64,000 bases of DNA from NCBI GenBank assembly GCA_030704615.1, contig CM060734.1, positions 34,922,042-34,986,041 on the forward strand, written 5' to 3'. The notes under the pieces are model-generated. The model saw nothing but the letters and a program-made list of their open reading frames with translations. It did not search any database and was not told the DNA's origin. Shown here piece by piece: positions 11,436-22,483 of the stretch. The translations under genes and the position numbers were made by a program. Numbering within the stretch: position 1 is the stretch's first letter; each line of letters begins with the position of its first letter. This DNA comes from Takakia lepidozioides. Its lineage: Eukaryota > Streptophyta > Takakiopsida > Takakiales > Takakiaceae.

Positions 11436-12079
11436 CTTTGTTCAGATTGCTTCCATCTCTTGTATCAAATAGAAAGCAAAATACTTTTCGTGGAGCTCAA
11501 GAGGCTCAAGGTTGCCTCGCCTTCCAGCACCCTGATCTCTCTCTTGCACTCCCCTCTGAATTGCTCCCACCCATTGCTTCCAAATTTCTTGCTTTCTGAG
11601 GCAATCACGTCAGAACCCAAAAACCCACCTCAAATTTCAATAACTGGAGAACAACGATGCCGATCGCAGAGTTCAGAGTCCAAAGGAATTGAAACGGTTG
11701 CTGAGGTTTGCATTGCAATTCACTAAGCTATATCACCACATTCTTCGTTCTCCATAACTTGCTGACAAGCAGCTTTTGTCCGTTCAACTCTTCTGTAAGT
11801 ACTCGGATTGGGCAGAGCATTTCCCAAATCCACACAAGCAGCCTGCATCCTCCAAAACCTCAGGATGCTACATTCAAGGGGCACCGCCTGATTAGGATGG
11901 ATAGTGCCACCCAGGTGACTCTGTCCTGCTCCGACAACTGTCGAGTGTGGGTATTGTCATTTTGATATAGGGCCCACCCCCAAAGGGACCAGTAGCCGTG
12001 AGGCGAAGTGGCTCTTAGTTAGGCTGGTCGCGGCCAGAGTCTTCTCTCTCTTTTGTCATTTTGATTTAATACTTCATAG
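11436..12079. other. possible leader or promoter of the 11.4-kb ORF
   Basis: No supported gene. If the minus-strand ORF ending the previous entry is real, its 5' leader and promoter lie here. I see no clear TATA or motif cluster that would settle this. Confidence 0.3.
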
Positions 12080-12087
12080 TTGGGACC

Positions 12088-13144
12088 ACTGTTGGGCGGA
12101 TATAGAGTCATCAGGAGATCTATAGTAGGATATCAACCCGGATATCAATGTATCCAGATCAGGATCCGGCAACTATTTGATATTCAGCTATTATATATAT
12201 CTGGCGGATACATAAAACGGTGGATCCGAGTAGGATCCTACCCGTCGGATCTAAATCCACGAGCGATCGCGCGTGGCTCAGATGGATGAATAATGGTAAA
12301 TGAGTTGTGGATGAAAACAAAGAAAATGGATGAATAAATGAAAACGTGGATGAATGAAACAATTGTAGTGCGAGTGATCATTCGAAGTACATAAAACAGT
12401 CGGGCTGTAGGTAAGATCTTTGGGGAGAGTGGATGGGACAGAGGAGGAGACAAATGATGAAGTGGAGAGGCTCTCAATATTGACAGGAGAACAAAGGGAA
12501 GAATGAGCGTAAGACAGACAATCCTGAAGATCAACCAGCCAGAGCAACTTTGAGGGAAAAAGTGGCATGCGTGCACACGGTAGGCTCTTATACGGATTGT
12601 GAAACAGTATGAGGTCGACGTGTTCAGATTACAGAGGTACATTTGGAGTGTCATGGATCGACACATGTCGCCCTTGATATGCTCTTTCGTGTAATCTAGC
12701 GGCTAATAAAAAGGTTTAATAACCGGATTATATCCGGATGTGTAGCCAAAATACCGGATCTCAACCGGATACAAGAAAATAAAATATTAATATTAATATT
12801 TTATTAGAATTTCAATAATTTAAATTGATTAAAAATTATAAAAAAATTGTGAGTAAATCTCAATAAAGTTAAATCAGGGCTACAACCCCCTTTAAAAATA
12901 TAAATATATATATTTCATGATTATTTATATCCAGATTACTGTATAACCGCCGGATATTAAAATCTAAATATCCAGACTTATTTATATCCGGCAGATTTTT
13001 AAAAACTTCCACTATGCATAACCGGCGGATATTAGAAATGAAAATTATTTTAATATCTGGATCCGTAGGATATATCATTCTCTAACTTGTCAAGTATCCG
13101 GACCCAGCGGATATTAAAAAAAACTAGAAACCGCCCAACACTAG
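12088..13144. mobile_element. non-autonomous hAT-like element
   Basis: The ends are inverted copies: left ACTGTTGGGCGG (12088-12099), right CCGCCCAACACTAG (13131-13144). They are flanked by 8-base near-identical copies TTGGGACC (12080-12087) and TTCGGACC (13145-13152). An 8-bp duplication and a CAGTGTTGGGCGG-type end fit the hAT superfamily. Both subterminal regions are full of short inverted copies of CCGGATAT and related forms, as expected of transposase-binding sites. No transposase is encoded; the interior (12,290-12,660) is simple GATGAAT-rich sequence. Confidence 0.6.
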
Positions 13145-13152
13145 TTCGGACC

Positions 13153-13580
13153 AGTCTGGTATAATTTGGGAGAATACTTGGTCGTATACCAGGCTGGTAT
13201 CAGTTTTTTCATATACCAGTACTCCCCCCCCCCCCCCCCCCCCCGGCATTTCCTCATTTACTTTGGTATGTATATTATACTATTTATGTGTACATATGCC
13301 TACATATTTGTATTTATGTATATTTATTTCTTTATTGTATTGTATTTATTTTCAGTTGATACTTGCTATTTGATAAACTTGTTATTCAATGATGGCTTTG
13401 GAATGATACCAGAATTGATATCTCACACAAGCTTGTATTGTGGTTAGGATACTCATACTCATACTAATATCTGGAAAAAGATACATTTATTATTATATAG
13501 ATCAGACTGGTATGAAAGTTTTGCGATACGTCTAGTACCAGGACTGGTATGTCGTAAAACTGATACTAGTACAACACTGG
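13153..13580. mobile_element. second short hAT-like element with a C21 tract
   Basis: It lies between two copies of TTCGGACC (13145-13152 and 13581-13588). The left end reads CCAGTCTGGTATAATT (overlapping the flank) and the right end, on the other strand, CCAGTGTTGTACTAG. Internal copies of the TACCAG/CTGGTA motif occur near both ends. A run of 21 C residues lies at 13224-13244. There is no coding capacity. The end assignment is ambiguous by a few bases. Confidence 0.42.
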
Positions 13581-13655
13581 TTCGGACCTTTTTTTACAAA
13601 TATAAAAATTGAAAATTACAAGAACATGAAAACACCAAAGAAAGCAATTATAGAT

Positions 13656-14587
13656 CTAAAATGCATGCTTGTCCCGACGGGTTTTATGAGATACAGGGAT
13701 GTATGGAACTCGTTGAGCAACAAGAGTATGCATCGGGGTACGAAGATTGTGTACTGAACCTATAGAATTGGACAACCCCGATTCAACAGTAGTCTTCTCT
13801 GCAAATTCAATAGAGTACAATTCCCGCAAACGAGAACTAGTTGTACCACATTCAAAGAAAATCTGTACCACATCCACCATCCATGCAGTTCGATCATTGC
13901 ATTCCAAACCGATTGAGCTCTGTTAAAATCCATGCCGCTATTTTTAAATGGAACAACCCAAGATGCTACAGGATAGAACTGACTAGATTTTAACATGTTG
14001 AAGAGAACACTTGGCAGGGCGGTATCAAGTTGTTTGCCCATTTTGTATTTTCACCACATTTGTGCGCGCTCTAATAAATTTTGATGTGTGAGACATGCAC
14101 ACTCGGTTTTTAATTGATGAAGTATCGTACTTGATATACTCTTCAAGTCCATTCTGCGTATGTTTAGAACTGACATTGCAGAACACAAATTTGAAACCTG
14201 GTTTGTCGACGTTCTTTAGATAGTAATCAACCATACCAATAAAAATATGCAAACATTTTCCTCGAAGGGCTTTACAATGAATTATATGTCCCAGAGGTTT
14301 GGGATCATGCCATCCAAGTTCTTTTTTAATGAGTCTGTTTTACATCAACAAGCTGGAGACATACACTATACAAACCATTTGTAAAGATGAAATAGAGTAT
14401 CACCTCTATCCAATGCACATAATCCAGATATGCATATACAGTCGATGAAATTTTCCATTTTTTGTAAACATTTGACGTTTATATCCGCTGCACCCATACC
14501 GATGGTGACACTGACTTCCACATACTTTTCACTGCTCTTGCATTTTTCTTTTGCCCTCTCCCTAGCCACAACTTTCATCCTCACCAT
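13656..14587 (-). pseudogene. unrecognised fragmented minus-strand coding remnant
   Basis: Several minus-strand frames follow one another: 14366-14587 (ATG start), 14025-14252, 13760-14041 and 13656-13907. They read like protein (for example GKQLDTALPSVLFNMLKSSQ) but are joined only by frameshifts. No domain is recognised. It may be a decayed gene or an old transposon ORF lying just beyond the hAT pair. Confidence 0.25.
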
Positions 14588-14589
14588 TT

Positions 14590-16430
14590 TCTATACCCTA
14601 TGACACTGCCTCCGCCTAGAGCACCCGCAACCTAGCACCACTCTAGGCTCCTCTTGTAAGTCACTGGCCCCACCATACTTGGCACCACTCTACGCTCCTC
14701 TTGCAGCAGCCGCAAGTCACGGGCCCCACCATCCGTCACCGCCATACCGTCCTTGCACCACTTAAGCAGCCTCGTCCCCACATGTCTATATCCTACTTCT
14801 CGAATGTTTCTAGAGCCTGATGCTGCCTCATCCTCCTTCTTGAATGCTCAGCAGACCTTCATGTTTCTATGCTACCCTCTATACTTGCCCTCACCATCGA
14901 CCCATTCCAATAGGCCAACATTCCCTCCCCATTGACTGGTCCAATCCCATTTTGTCGACCTTCAGGAAGAGCCCTTCCCAGATTTTTGGAGATTTATTGT
15001 CCAGTAATGGTATTGTCTCTACCGTTGCTTTCTGGATGCATACATTTGAGGATATCCACATGGAGAAATTATGAATACGATGTCGAAGCAACCTTAACTT
15101 ATGGTGTCATTCAAGGGCTATTGCCTTCAGATGAGAATGTAGACACTTTGTGACATCCAACATGTGATTAATATTATTCAAATTGTTGTGTGACACCGTA
15201 AAGTGGCACAACTCATCAGGTTTATATATATATATATATATATAATTTTTTTAAGAAAAAATAAAAATCATAGTAGCCACTTGGCAGCCATGGCTCTCAC
15301 ATGCTAGTCTCTACTGACCTTATACTAGCCTTAGGGCCCTACTAATTTAATTGTATTTGAAGAAGTTTAAATCCGTAACTATCTTGCTACAATGCTTGTA
15401 GTTTTACTCAATGCTAACCAATAAGGTAGCCTACCATATCGCCGACCCCTTTCCTAATTCCGCCCCCACAAAAAAAATCCCTAAACCGTCTTTGGCGTCC
15501 TTGGCAAACGCGCTGGACACATGGACGGAATTATGCAAAAATACGGACGGAATTTTGTTTATTCCATCATGTGGATGGACGATATTATTAATGTTAATTT
15601 GAACACGACGGTGCGTTTTAATGCGATATATTAAGTATTTTTATGTTTTAATGAGGTGCATTTTTTTAACGAGATTGTTCCAAACGTCGAGTTTAATTCT
15701 GCGGCCTACTGTAGATGGATCTCTATGTTTGTAGACACAACAATGCATGAATCACAGGGTGTTTTTGCAAAACTACAAGAGAAGAATCACAAGATGTTTA
15801 CCTGCAGCATGCACAATAATGAGGACGGGGATGGTCAATCGGGATAAAGTGAAGGACGCATAAGATTATCAGTTGAGTGGTTTGAAGTTGGGAAAGAGGA
15901 GGAATCTTAAGTTGCAGGTGACACAACTCTAAGAAAATTAGAACAGCATTAGATTTGGCCCAATATGATACTAGGTTAAAGATTGAGTCATCTTTAAAAT
16001 ATTTCCTTGACGTGTTTTAATTAACATAAAAACTGTAAACTATAAAAGTCAACATGTAGTTAAACAGTGTATTAAAAGTTATTCTAACCTAACAATAACC
16101 ATAATCAGAATGCGGAATGACCATAATGAGCGCTTGCAAGGACAGATATGGGCCAGACTAGATGTATGATAGATGTATCAAGGAGCGGAAGAGGCCAGTG
16201 CAAAAAATTTGTTCAGTAAATTATAACAAATTCATACCCACACCAAAATTGAAGCAAAAAATTGTTCTATATGGGAGCGCCATCACATCATTACATGTAT
16301 TTCGGATGTAAGATAATATAAAGTATTTTGTGCAATAAATATCCATGAGCTTAAAAGAATGGTGATAGGGTAGGCTACCTTATAGCAATCCAACACTATT
16401 ACCATTGCTTTTACTACCACTATTTAGCAA
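14590..16430. other. no supported gene; TA microsatellite
   Basis: A (TA)n tract lies at about 15223-15243. The short plus-strand frames at 14.7-15.9 kb have no recognisable domain. The right edge grades into the degenerate Gag region of the plus-strand chromovirus. Confidence 0.4.
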
Positions 16431-16997
16431 ACATGACGACCAACCATACACATGGCAATAACCATATGCAAATTGATGTTGCTCGATCTAAACCATTGAT
16501 GCAAGGAGAAAATCTATATTATAGAGAATCCGATCACATAGCGGGAAATTACCCCAACAAAAGAAGATTCAATGCTTGGGGCGTAACTCCAACGAACTTT
16601 ATATAGCGACATCGAAAAACAAAGATGTCTAGTCTCAGTAAGGACCATGTGGTTGGACACGACCACTTTCTTACAAAAAAATCTTTTTCTACTTCCAGAC
16701 CCCGCACCTCATTTCACAATCCATATTAAAATTAGAATGCAAAATCGTGACATCCCAGTAGAATCACTTTTCGACTTGGGAGCTTCAGCATGTGAAACAA
16801 CACAATTTGACATTCGAAAAAAAAGACATTCTCGGCCCAAAATTGAAGTCCTTGATAGACGACCGTTAGCATTAGGTAATGTTATCCACAAAACTCAATC
16901 ACTAAAGGTGAAGCTTGAAGATCAAATATCGCAGATTATTTTCAACGTCATCCAATTTCTCACGCATCTTGTGTCATTGGGTTATCCTAGTTTGTAG
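16430..16997 (+). pseudogene. Gag zinc knuckle and aspartic protease of the chromovirus, decayed
   Basis: At about 16,500-16,560 the frame reads LYYRESDHIAGNYPNK. The intact copy has the CCHC knuckle LCLYCGENDHIALNCPNK, so all three cysteines are lost here. The protease follows at 16,647-16,997. Its active-site triplet, D-S-G in the other copy, is D-L-G here (LFDLGASA). The protease would normally cut the Gag-Pol polyprotein inside the particle. Both changes argue for a dead copy. Confidence 0.7.
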
Positions 16998-17107
16998 TAT
17001 GTACTACATAATCTTGACATTGACTATCGATCACGAAGAATTTTACGAGACAAAAATGTAAAAGTATCAAGAATATTCTGCCTCTAATTCTTGGAGCTAA
17101 AACCTTC

Positions 17108-17600
17108 ATGATGACAACAAAGAATGATGCGACATTAGAAATTTATGCAATTCCGATCAACACAATAACGGACAAAGGTATTGAAGCACTATCCATTCAT
17201 TTCAAGGATATGTTTGAGAAGAAAAACGCATACATATTACCGGAACATCGTCTTTGTGATTCATTGAATTACAAGAATGAGCCTAACCACCATTCGGCTC
17301 AATTTATAACTTATCTCAGACGGAGTTGGCTACATCATGCAAGTACATTGATGAAAATTTGTCGATGAACTTAATCCGACATTTGAAATCATTTGCAGGA
17401 GCATCTTCTTGTTCGTAAAAAAAAATGATGAATCCGTTACGCAAGTGTGTACACTATAGTGGGCTCAACAAAGTTATCATAAAAAATCATTAGTCGTTAC
17501 AGCTGATTTTCGAACTCATCGAACAACTTGGGCGCAAATTTTTATGACGATCGACTTGAGATGGGTTTACAACGTTATACGAATAAGAAAATGAGACGAA
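17108..17600 (+). pseudogene. N-terminal reverse transcriptase fragment
   Basis: This matches the linker and first RT motifs of the minus copy: FKDMFEKKNAYILPEHRLCD corresponds to [20 protein letters not shown]. It is followed by decayed versions of the LRKYIDENL and VDYHGLNKV motifs across several frameshifts. Homology ends near 17,600; the catalytic palm is absent. Confidence 0.7.
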
Positions 17601-17962
17601 TGAAAAACCACTTATTACACAAGATACAAATATTTTGAACAATGTTTCACAAATCGTTGTGACGTGGCGCTGACACGCGAAGTCACGTCTAGACATACGT
17701 CGCGTCATGTCCAAAATTGACAGTATTTCTTGTCATTTTTTATATTTAACTTTTACTACAAAATTTTTACTATAGATATCAAGGTGACAGTCCAGGTGGA
17801 CCACGGCTGCACACATAGATCTAATTAGCATTTCAATGATATAGATTATATTCTTAAACATTAGCAAATAAGTTGCCTTAGCCGAGATTTAACAGTCGTT
17901 TCTGTTTTGTATTTTCTAATTAGCTGCGTCCACCAACTATTAAAATTTTCTTAATAATATAA

Positions 17963-18450
17963 GACCGCCAAATATTGGAGGTCGCTTGAACATTCAGTAT
18001 TTTTAATAAGCTGCCATAATTTTGATTTTAAGTTTCTAAGAAAATAGGTGTGACCGCCATTTTTTTTATTTTTAATATGTACAACTACCATAATTGGTGA
18101 TTATCTGTTTTTTTAATCTTTTAAATAGGTGTGACAACCAATTGTGGTGGTCGCATGTATATTATCAAAAATTGATGCGACCACCAGGGTTGGCAGTTGC
18201 CTGTAATTTTTAATTTTTAAAATAGATACAACCGCAATAATCAGAGGTTGCACCTAATTTCAAAGATTTGTTTTTAATATTTTTTTATTTTTTCCAAAGT
18301 GGGTTTGACCGCCAAGGTTGGCGGTCGTATCTAAAGTTTTGTTTTGTTTAAAAATAGGTACGACCATAATTGGTGGCCGCACCCATTTTCAACCAAATAA
18401 AACACCTAGTTTTTCAAAAATTGGATCGACTGCTACGGCTGGCGGTTGCA
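17963..18450. repeat. array of 8-9 imperfect palindromes (hairpins)
   Basis: Inverted-repeat units of the form GACCGCCAA..TTGGCGGTC recur at about 17963, 18081, 18131, 18176, 18228, 18306, 18360 and 18426, with half-units near 18010 and 18051. The unit at 18306 is a perfect 9-bp stem with a 2-base loop. Units are separated by 45-120 bases of AT-rich DNA. The array replaces the missing RT part of the chromovirus. Subterminal repeat regions of CACTA-type or foldback transposons look like this, but I find no CACTA terminus. Confidence 0.6.
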
Positions 18451-18454
18451 TATT

Positions 18455-19011
18455 ATGTTTTAGACAAATTTTTCGCTGCGGAGATCAATTATGAAATCCA
18501 TGACAAAGAACTTCTAGCGATTATCGATGTTTTTGAGGAGTGGTGTCATCTATTGGAGGGAGCTAAACATCATGTCACTGTCTATACCGATCACAAAAAC
18601 CTCAAGTATTTTATGAGTGCTTGTGTTTTGAATCGACGTCAAGCGAGATAGAGTATGTCACTAGCAAGGTTTGATTTTGTTATTACCTACCACCCCAGAC
18701 ATCTTCAAGGAAAACCAGCTGCTCTTTCTCGACGATCGTATCTTGCGCCAAAAAAAAGGGACGCAACTTTTGACCAACAGAAATCCATCATCTTGAAACC
18801 AACAAATCTCCAATTGAATATGTTATCCATGTCCACCTATGACGATGTAGAGATCATAAAGGAGATTCAGGAAGCACTGAAGAGTGACCAATTTGCCACG
18901 ACACTACGAAGTCAACTAAATCGACCTCGAGACAACCCACATGTTATAAACGATTTCAAATTCAAAGATGACTTACTTTATTTCAAGGGACTTCTCTATG
19001 TACATCCATGA
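18455..19011 (+). pseudogene. RNase H and linker of the chromovirus
   Basis: Homology resumes at [17 protein letters not shown] and continues through [15 protein letters not shown], the RNase H of Ty3/gypsy elements, which removes RNA from the RNA-DNA hybrid. One TAG lies just before 18,655. The linker up to 19,011 matches the minus copy nearly residue for residue. Confidence 0.75.
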
Positions 19012-19019
19012 CCTACACG

Positions 19020-19735
19020 ACTTTGAATTCTTCAAACATGTCATGATCTTCCGGCTGCAGGAAATTTCGGCTTCAACAAAACAATGGAATTGATACCAGG
19101 GACTATTGGTGGCCGCAGGTGTGGAAACTCGTGAAAGAATTTGTAAAATCTTGTGAAACATGTGCTAGGGCGAAGGGACCACGACATCGACCTTACGGCC
19201 TTCTTCAAGCATTACCCATTCCCAAGGGTCCATGGTCGTTCTTGTCTATGGATTTTATTACGGACCTTCCAATTTCCAAGACCACCGACTCAATCCTTGT
19301 TATTGTGGATCGTTTTACGAAGATAACACATTTCATTCCATGTAATAAGACGGTTACAGGCGAGGAAACTGCAAGACTCTTCTTCATTAACATCTACCGT
19401 ATTCATGGACTCCCGAAGGACATCGTATCTGATCAAGGACCACAGTTCATATCAAATTTCTGGAGGGGATTATTTCACATATTTGGATACTAAGATCAAC
19501 CTCTTTACAACTAATCATCCACAGACTAATGGTCAAACCGAACGCGTGAACCAGATTTTGGAGCAATATCTTCGTTGTACGATAAATTATCACCAAGATA
19601 ATTGGACGGACATTCTGCCATTAGCTGAGTTTGCCTACAACAATATTATAGATTCTTCGACCGAGCAAACTCCATTTTTTTCTCCAATTATGGTCATCAT
19701 TCTCGAGCAAACCTTTTCCACATAAAAACTGTTGG
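19020..19735 (+). pseudogene. integrase (zinc-binding and catalytic core)
   Basis: The N-terminal HHCC domain is frameshifted (HDLPAAGNFGFNK ... CETCARAKGPRH). The core has all three catalytic acids: D in SMDFITDLP, D in IVSDQGPQF, and E in NGQTERVNQ (GAA at 19540-19542). A frameshift separates the second and third, near 19,490. The core would catalyse insertion of the cDNA. The catalytic Glu is intact, unlike in the minus copy. Confidence 0.8.
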
Positions 19736-19739
19736 AAGC

Positions 19740-20235
19740 CCTGCTGTAGAAAACCTTGCTACTCATCTTGCTACGATTCACAAAGAGCTTACAATTCGCC
19801 TCGCGGAAGCTCAAAAACAATACAAAGAGTATGCAAATCAACATCGTCAACTCCAACCCCAGTTCAAGGTCGGAAATCATGTGTGGCTTCTTTGACGGGA
19901 CATACAAACCTCGCGACCATTAAAGAAGTTGGATTATCAACGCCTGGGACCATTTAAAATTATTCGACAAATAAATCAGGTCAGTTTTCGGCTTGAACTC
20001 CCACGAAGTATACGCAACCATCCAATCTTTTATGTTTCTTTATTGGAGTTGTATCATCCATCGAATATTCCAGGGACAGTCTCCGTACCACCTCCACCAA
20101 TCGACGTCAATCAGGAAATCGAGTATGAAGTCGACGAAGTCCTAGACTCTCGCATCAAGTATAAACGTCTTGAGTATTTCGTACATTGAAAAGGCTACGA
20201 CATCAGCGAACGAACGTGGGAACCTTCATCTAACC
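19740..20235 (+). pseudogene. integrase C-terminus with chromodomain
   Basis: The frame at 19,929-20,189 continues the GPY/F module (LGPFKIIRQIN) and ends in a chromodomain, EYEVDEVLDSRIKYKRLEYF, then across a TGA into KGYDISERTWEPSSNL. Chromodomains steer integration to marked chromatin and define the chromovirus branch of Ty3/gypsy. Confidence 0.82.
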
Positions 20236-20869
20236 TCGCCAATGCATCTGACAAAAAATCCAAGAGTTTCATCAACGATATCCAGCTAAGCCCCGAGCTA
20301 TACGTCAATAAGACGTCACAACGATGATGTTAGTCAAGTTAGCTTCAAGGTAAAGACTCCACATTAAGTGTACCTGATACACGCTAAGGAGGGAGGAGCA
20401 CCACACACCAATATATATACCTACACTTTCAGCACTCTTGCATCTTGTATTGGCAGCATAGAGTCACAGAAACCAGATACATTGGAGCTGTCGCTTACCC
20501 AACTACCAAATCAGCCGTTCCGACTCTCACGACCTTCAACATCACGCCGACACTCTCGAGACGATGGCCACCAATGCGACGCGTACTTCCTCGTCTGGAC
20601 CCCGTACGACGGCAATTGGAGCCTACTCGAAGTCTGATAATTCGGTTGGAGGTTGAGGCTTCGGACCCAGAGGGCAACAAAATCATGTTTGAAGGCAGTT
20701 TCAAAAATCAGAATGCTCAAATCACTGTGTGGTCCCAAGTTCAAGGTGTTGGACACTATCGATGGTTGCCGAGACCTATAAATCATTTGAGTCAAGAATG
20801 AAGAACCGAATACTTGACAAGTACCATTCGCCGGATTTTGGATTTTCTCCAGCTCGGACACGTTAGCGC

Positions 20870-21035
20870 TACACGAGGGCTCCAAGAAACGCTGACGCTG
20901 TAGCTGTGTAGGACTTAACCATTTCAACTTCTTCTCTAATGCGCCCGCTAGATAGCTAAGTTAGGCCAACCACTATCAAGAATTGCAAAGTAGTAGGCTT
21001 CTTGATTATCTCTTAGACAGCCCGATATTTTAGTT
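20870..21035. other. junction between chromovirus remnant and the 21-28 kb block
   Basis: Similarity to the minus-strand chromovirus tail fades near 20,850-20,870. The next recognisable frame starts with an ATG at 21,036. No LTR, polypurine tract or inverted repeat marks the junction. Confidence 0.4.
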
Positions 21036-21254
21036 ATGGCTAAACAGAGTGGCAGAACCCGCAGCGACTACTCCCTGAGAGAGAGGTCGAGATATAGAGT
21101 CGGCGCCATTGTACTTCTAAACAACGGAGTGTATGCGAAAGGTGCAGAGGAAGGAGGCGCTGCTGATGAGCGTTTCCAGGGAAATAGCAGGAACACACAG
21201 GGCCAAAACGCAGCAAACCCCATGATGGCCGCAGAGCCAACAGCCAATGGCTAG
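21036..21254 (+). CDS. small basic ORF, unrecognised
   Basis: An ATG-started 72-codon frame begins AKQSGRTRSDYSLRERSRYR, a strongly basic N-terminus, then turns neutral. It is the first frame of the unrecognised plus-strand block at 21-28 kb. I do not recognise a family. It could be a start exon, a leader ORF or chance. Confidence 0.3.
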   Translation: MAKQSGRTRSDYSLRERSRYRVGAIVLLNNGVYAKGAEEGGAADERFQGNSRNTQGQNAANPMMAAEPTANG

Positions 21255-21355
21255 GTCAACAGAAACACCACAAAGCCAAACGGGAGAACCGCAGGCTGAG
21301 GCACTTGAGACAACAAGAATGGAAACCAGTGGCAGTATACGTGAGAGTAGTGTAA

Positions 21356-22483
21356 TGTTCTGATCGAAGGAAGCATAAGGCTCAGCTCCCATCAGATAGT
21401 GGAGTAGGCGAGAAGGTTACGAAGCTGCGTATTGTCAAGCAAAGACAGACAACAACCCAATCTGCATACGGGCGGAGCTCACGTACAAAACAAAGAAGGA
21501 CGCAGGGTAAGAAGTATAAAGAAGGAAACAAGAAAGCTCTCTCGCTATTCTTTCTGCTGCTATTGACAATGTCATGCGATACTAAGCCTGGTCGGCAGCT
21601 GCATTTAGTAAGGCCCAACGAGAGGGAGGCGACTCAGAACGAGGACAAGCACTTGCATATGGTTGGAGCAGGCTGTGTAGTTAGCAGCCCCAAGAGGAGC
21701 GTAGGTGCTGATATTCCCTGGAACGTGATGGAGAAGACGATAAGAAAGAGCATTGTGGGAAGGCCAGTGAGTGTCAGAAAGTCAGGTCTGCCAATTGAGG
21801 TTGAGTGGGACAAGGCAGCCAGCACTACGGGAAATGGCAAGGCCTCGGTACACACCGACAACGAGCAAAGGCAAATCCACAGACAGAATATAGATAAGCT
21901 CGAAACCTACATTAATGACAAGTTCTAGCATGTTGATATGAAAAGTCCCTGCAAGAACGCAGCTACACTCTTTAAGATGACACTCTCCTTTTCTACAATA
22001 ACAAGACTCCCTCGTCTCAACATCTATCTACACATGCACAGTGAGGCCCTGAAACTAACACCTTATCAATCAATCAAAAGCAAGATACTCTACTCTAAAG
22101 TCCTGACTCGAACACCATTAATTTTACTCTCATGCCCAAGTAGCAACACTCAAATTTGCTACACCTATGGACAAGATGACAGACAAGAGCGATTCAAACC
22201 ACCTAACAAGAAAACTAGGATCCATCCCTGTGGAAACCTCTGTGGAAACCTATGTTGCGGAACCAACCATACACTAGTCAGTGTACCAATTATGCATAAT
22301 GCAAACTGGCTAATTGCAGCGAACAACCAGAAGACGCTCATAGGCTGGTACAGACCCGACATGCAATCAAAGCTATGGAAGATGAGTGCACCACCACCAG
22401 GCTTAACAGCAGGAGAAAACATGGACGAAGAGCACACTGGCAGCACAAAATCACACAGAAGAGGACCACATGTCGCCTCCTGA
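21356..22483 (+). pseudogene. unrecognised frame with a signal-anchor-like segment
   Basis: One frame is open for 376 codons with a single internal TAG (21926-21928). A long basic lead is followed by the hydrophobic run ALSLFFLLLLLTMSC at about 21,536-21,580, the arrangement of a signal peptide or signal anchor. The C-terminal half has clustered cysteines (CGNLCGNLCCG). The stop overlaps by 14 bases the ATG of the next ORF in another frame. There is no obvious ATG before the hydrophobic run, so the true start may be upstream in another frame or exon. Secretion or membrane insertion is an inference from this segment alone. Confidence 0.4.

Larger units (their letters stand above)
16430..20870 (+). 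mobile_element. degraded Ty3/gypsy chromovirus (plus copy, truncated)
   Basis: In order it contains a decayed Gag zinc knuckle, protease, N-terminal RT, RNase H, integrase and chromodomain. It is the same family as the complete minus-strand copy at 49-55.5 kb: protein blocks and the 3' untranslated tail (20,370-20,850) align closely. No LTR is visible on either side, and the 3' tail stops matching near 20,850, before the polypurine tract. The central RT, including the YLDD box, is missing where the hairpin array at 17.96-18.45 kb now sits. Many stops and frameshifts make it non-functional. Confidence 0.88.

Noticed and set aside
13166-13447. A 93-codon hydrophobic frame
   Set aside because: It reads through a C21 tract and AT-rich non-coding DNA of a hAT-like element.
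17963-18450. CRISPR-like array, because short palindromes recur at intervals
   Set aside because: The repeats are imperfect, the spacing is irregular, and the context is eukaryotic transposon DNA.
20445-20801. A 118-codon frame after the chromodomain, with a related stretch at 49,941-50,229 in the minus copy, as a possible extra retrotransposon gene
   Set aside because: The two copies are open in different frames and are shifted relative to each other; the region is the conserved 3' non-coding tail before the polypurine tract.
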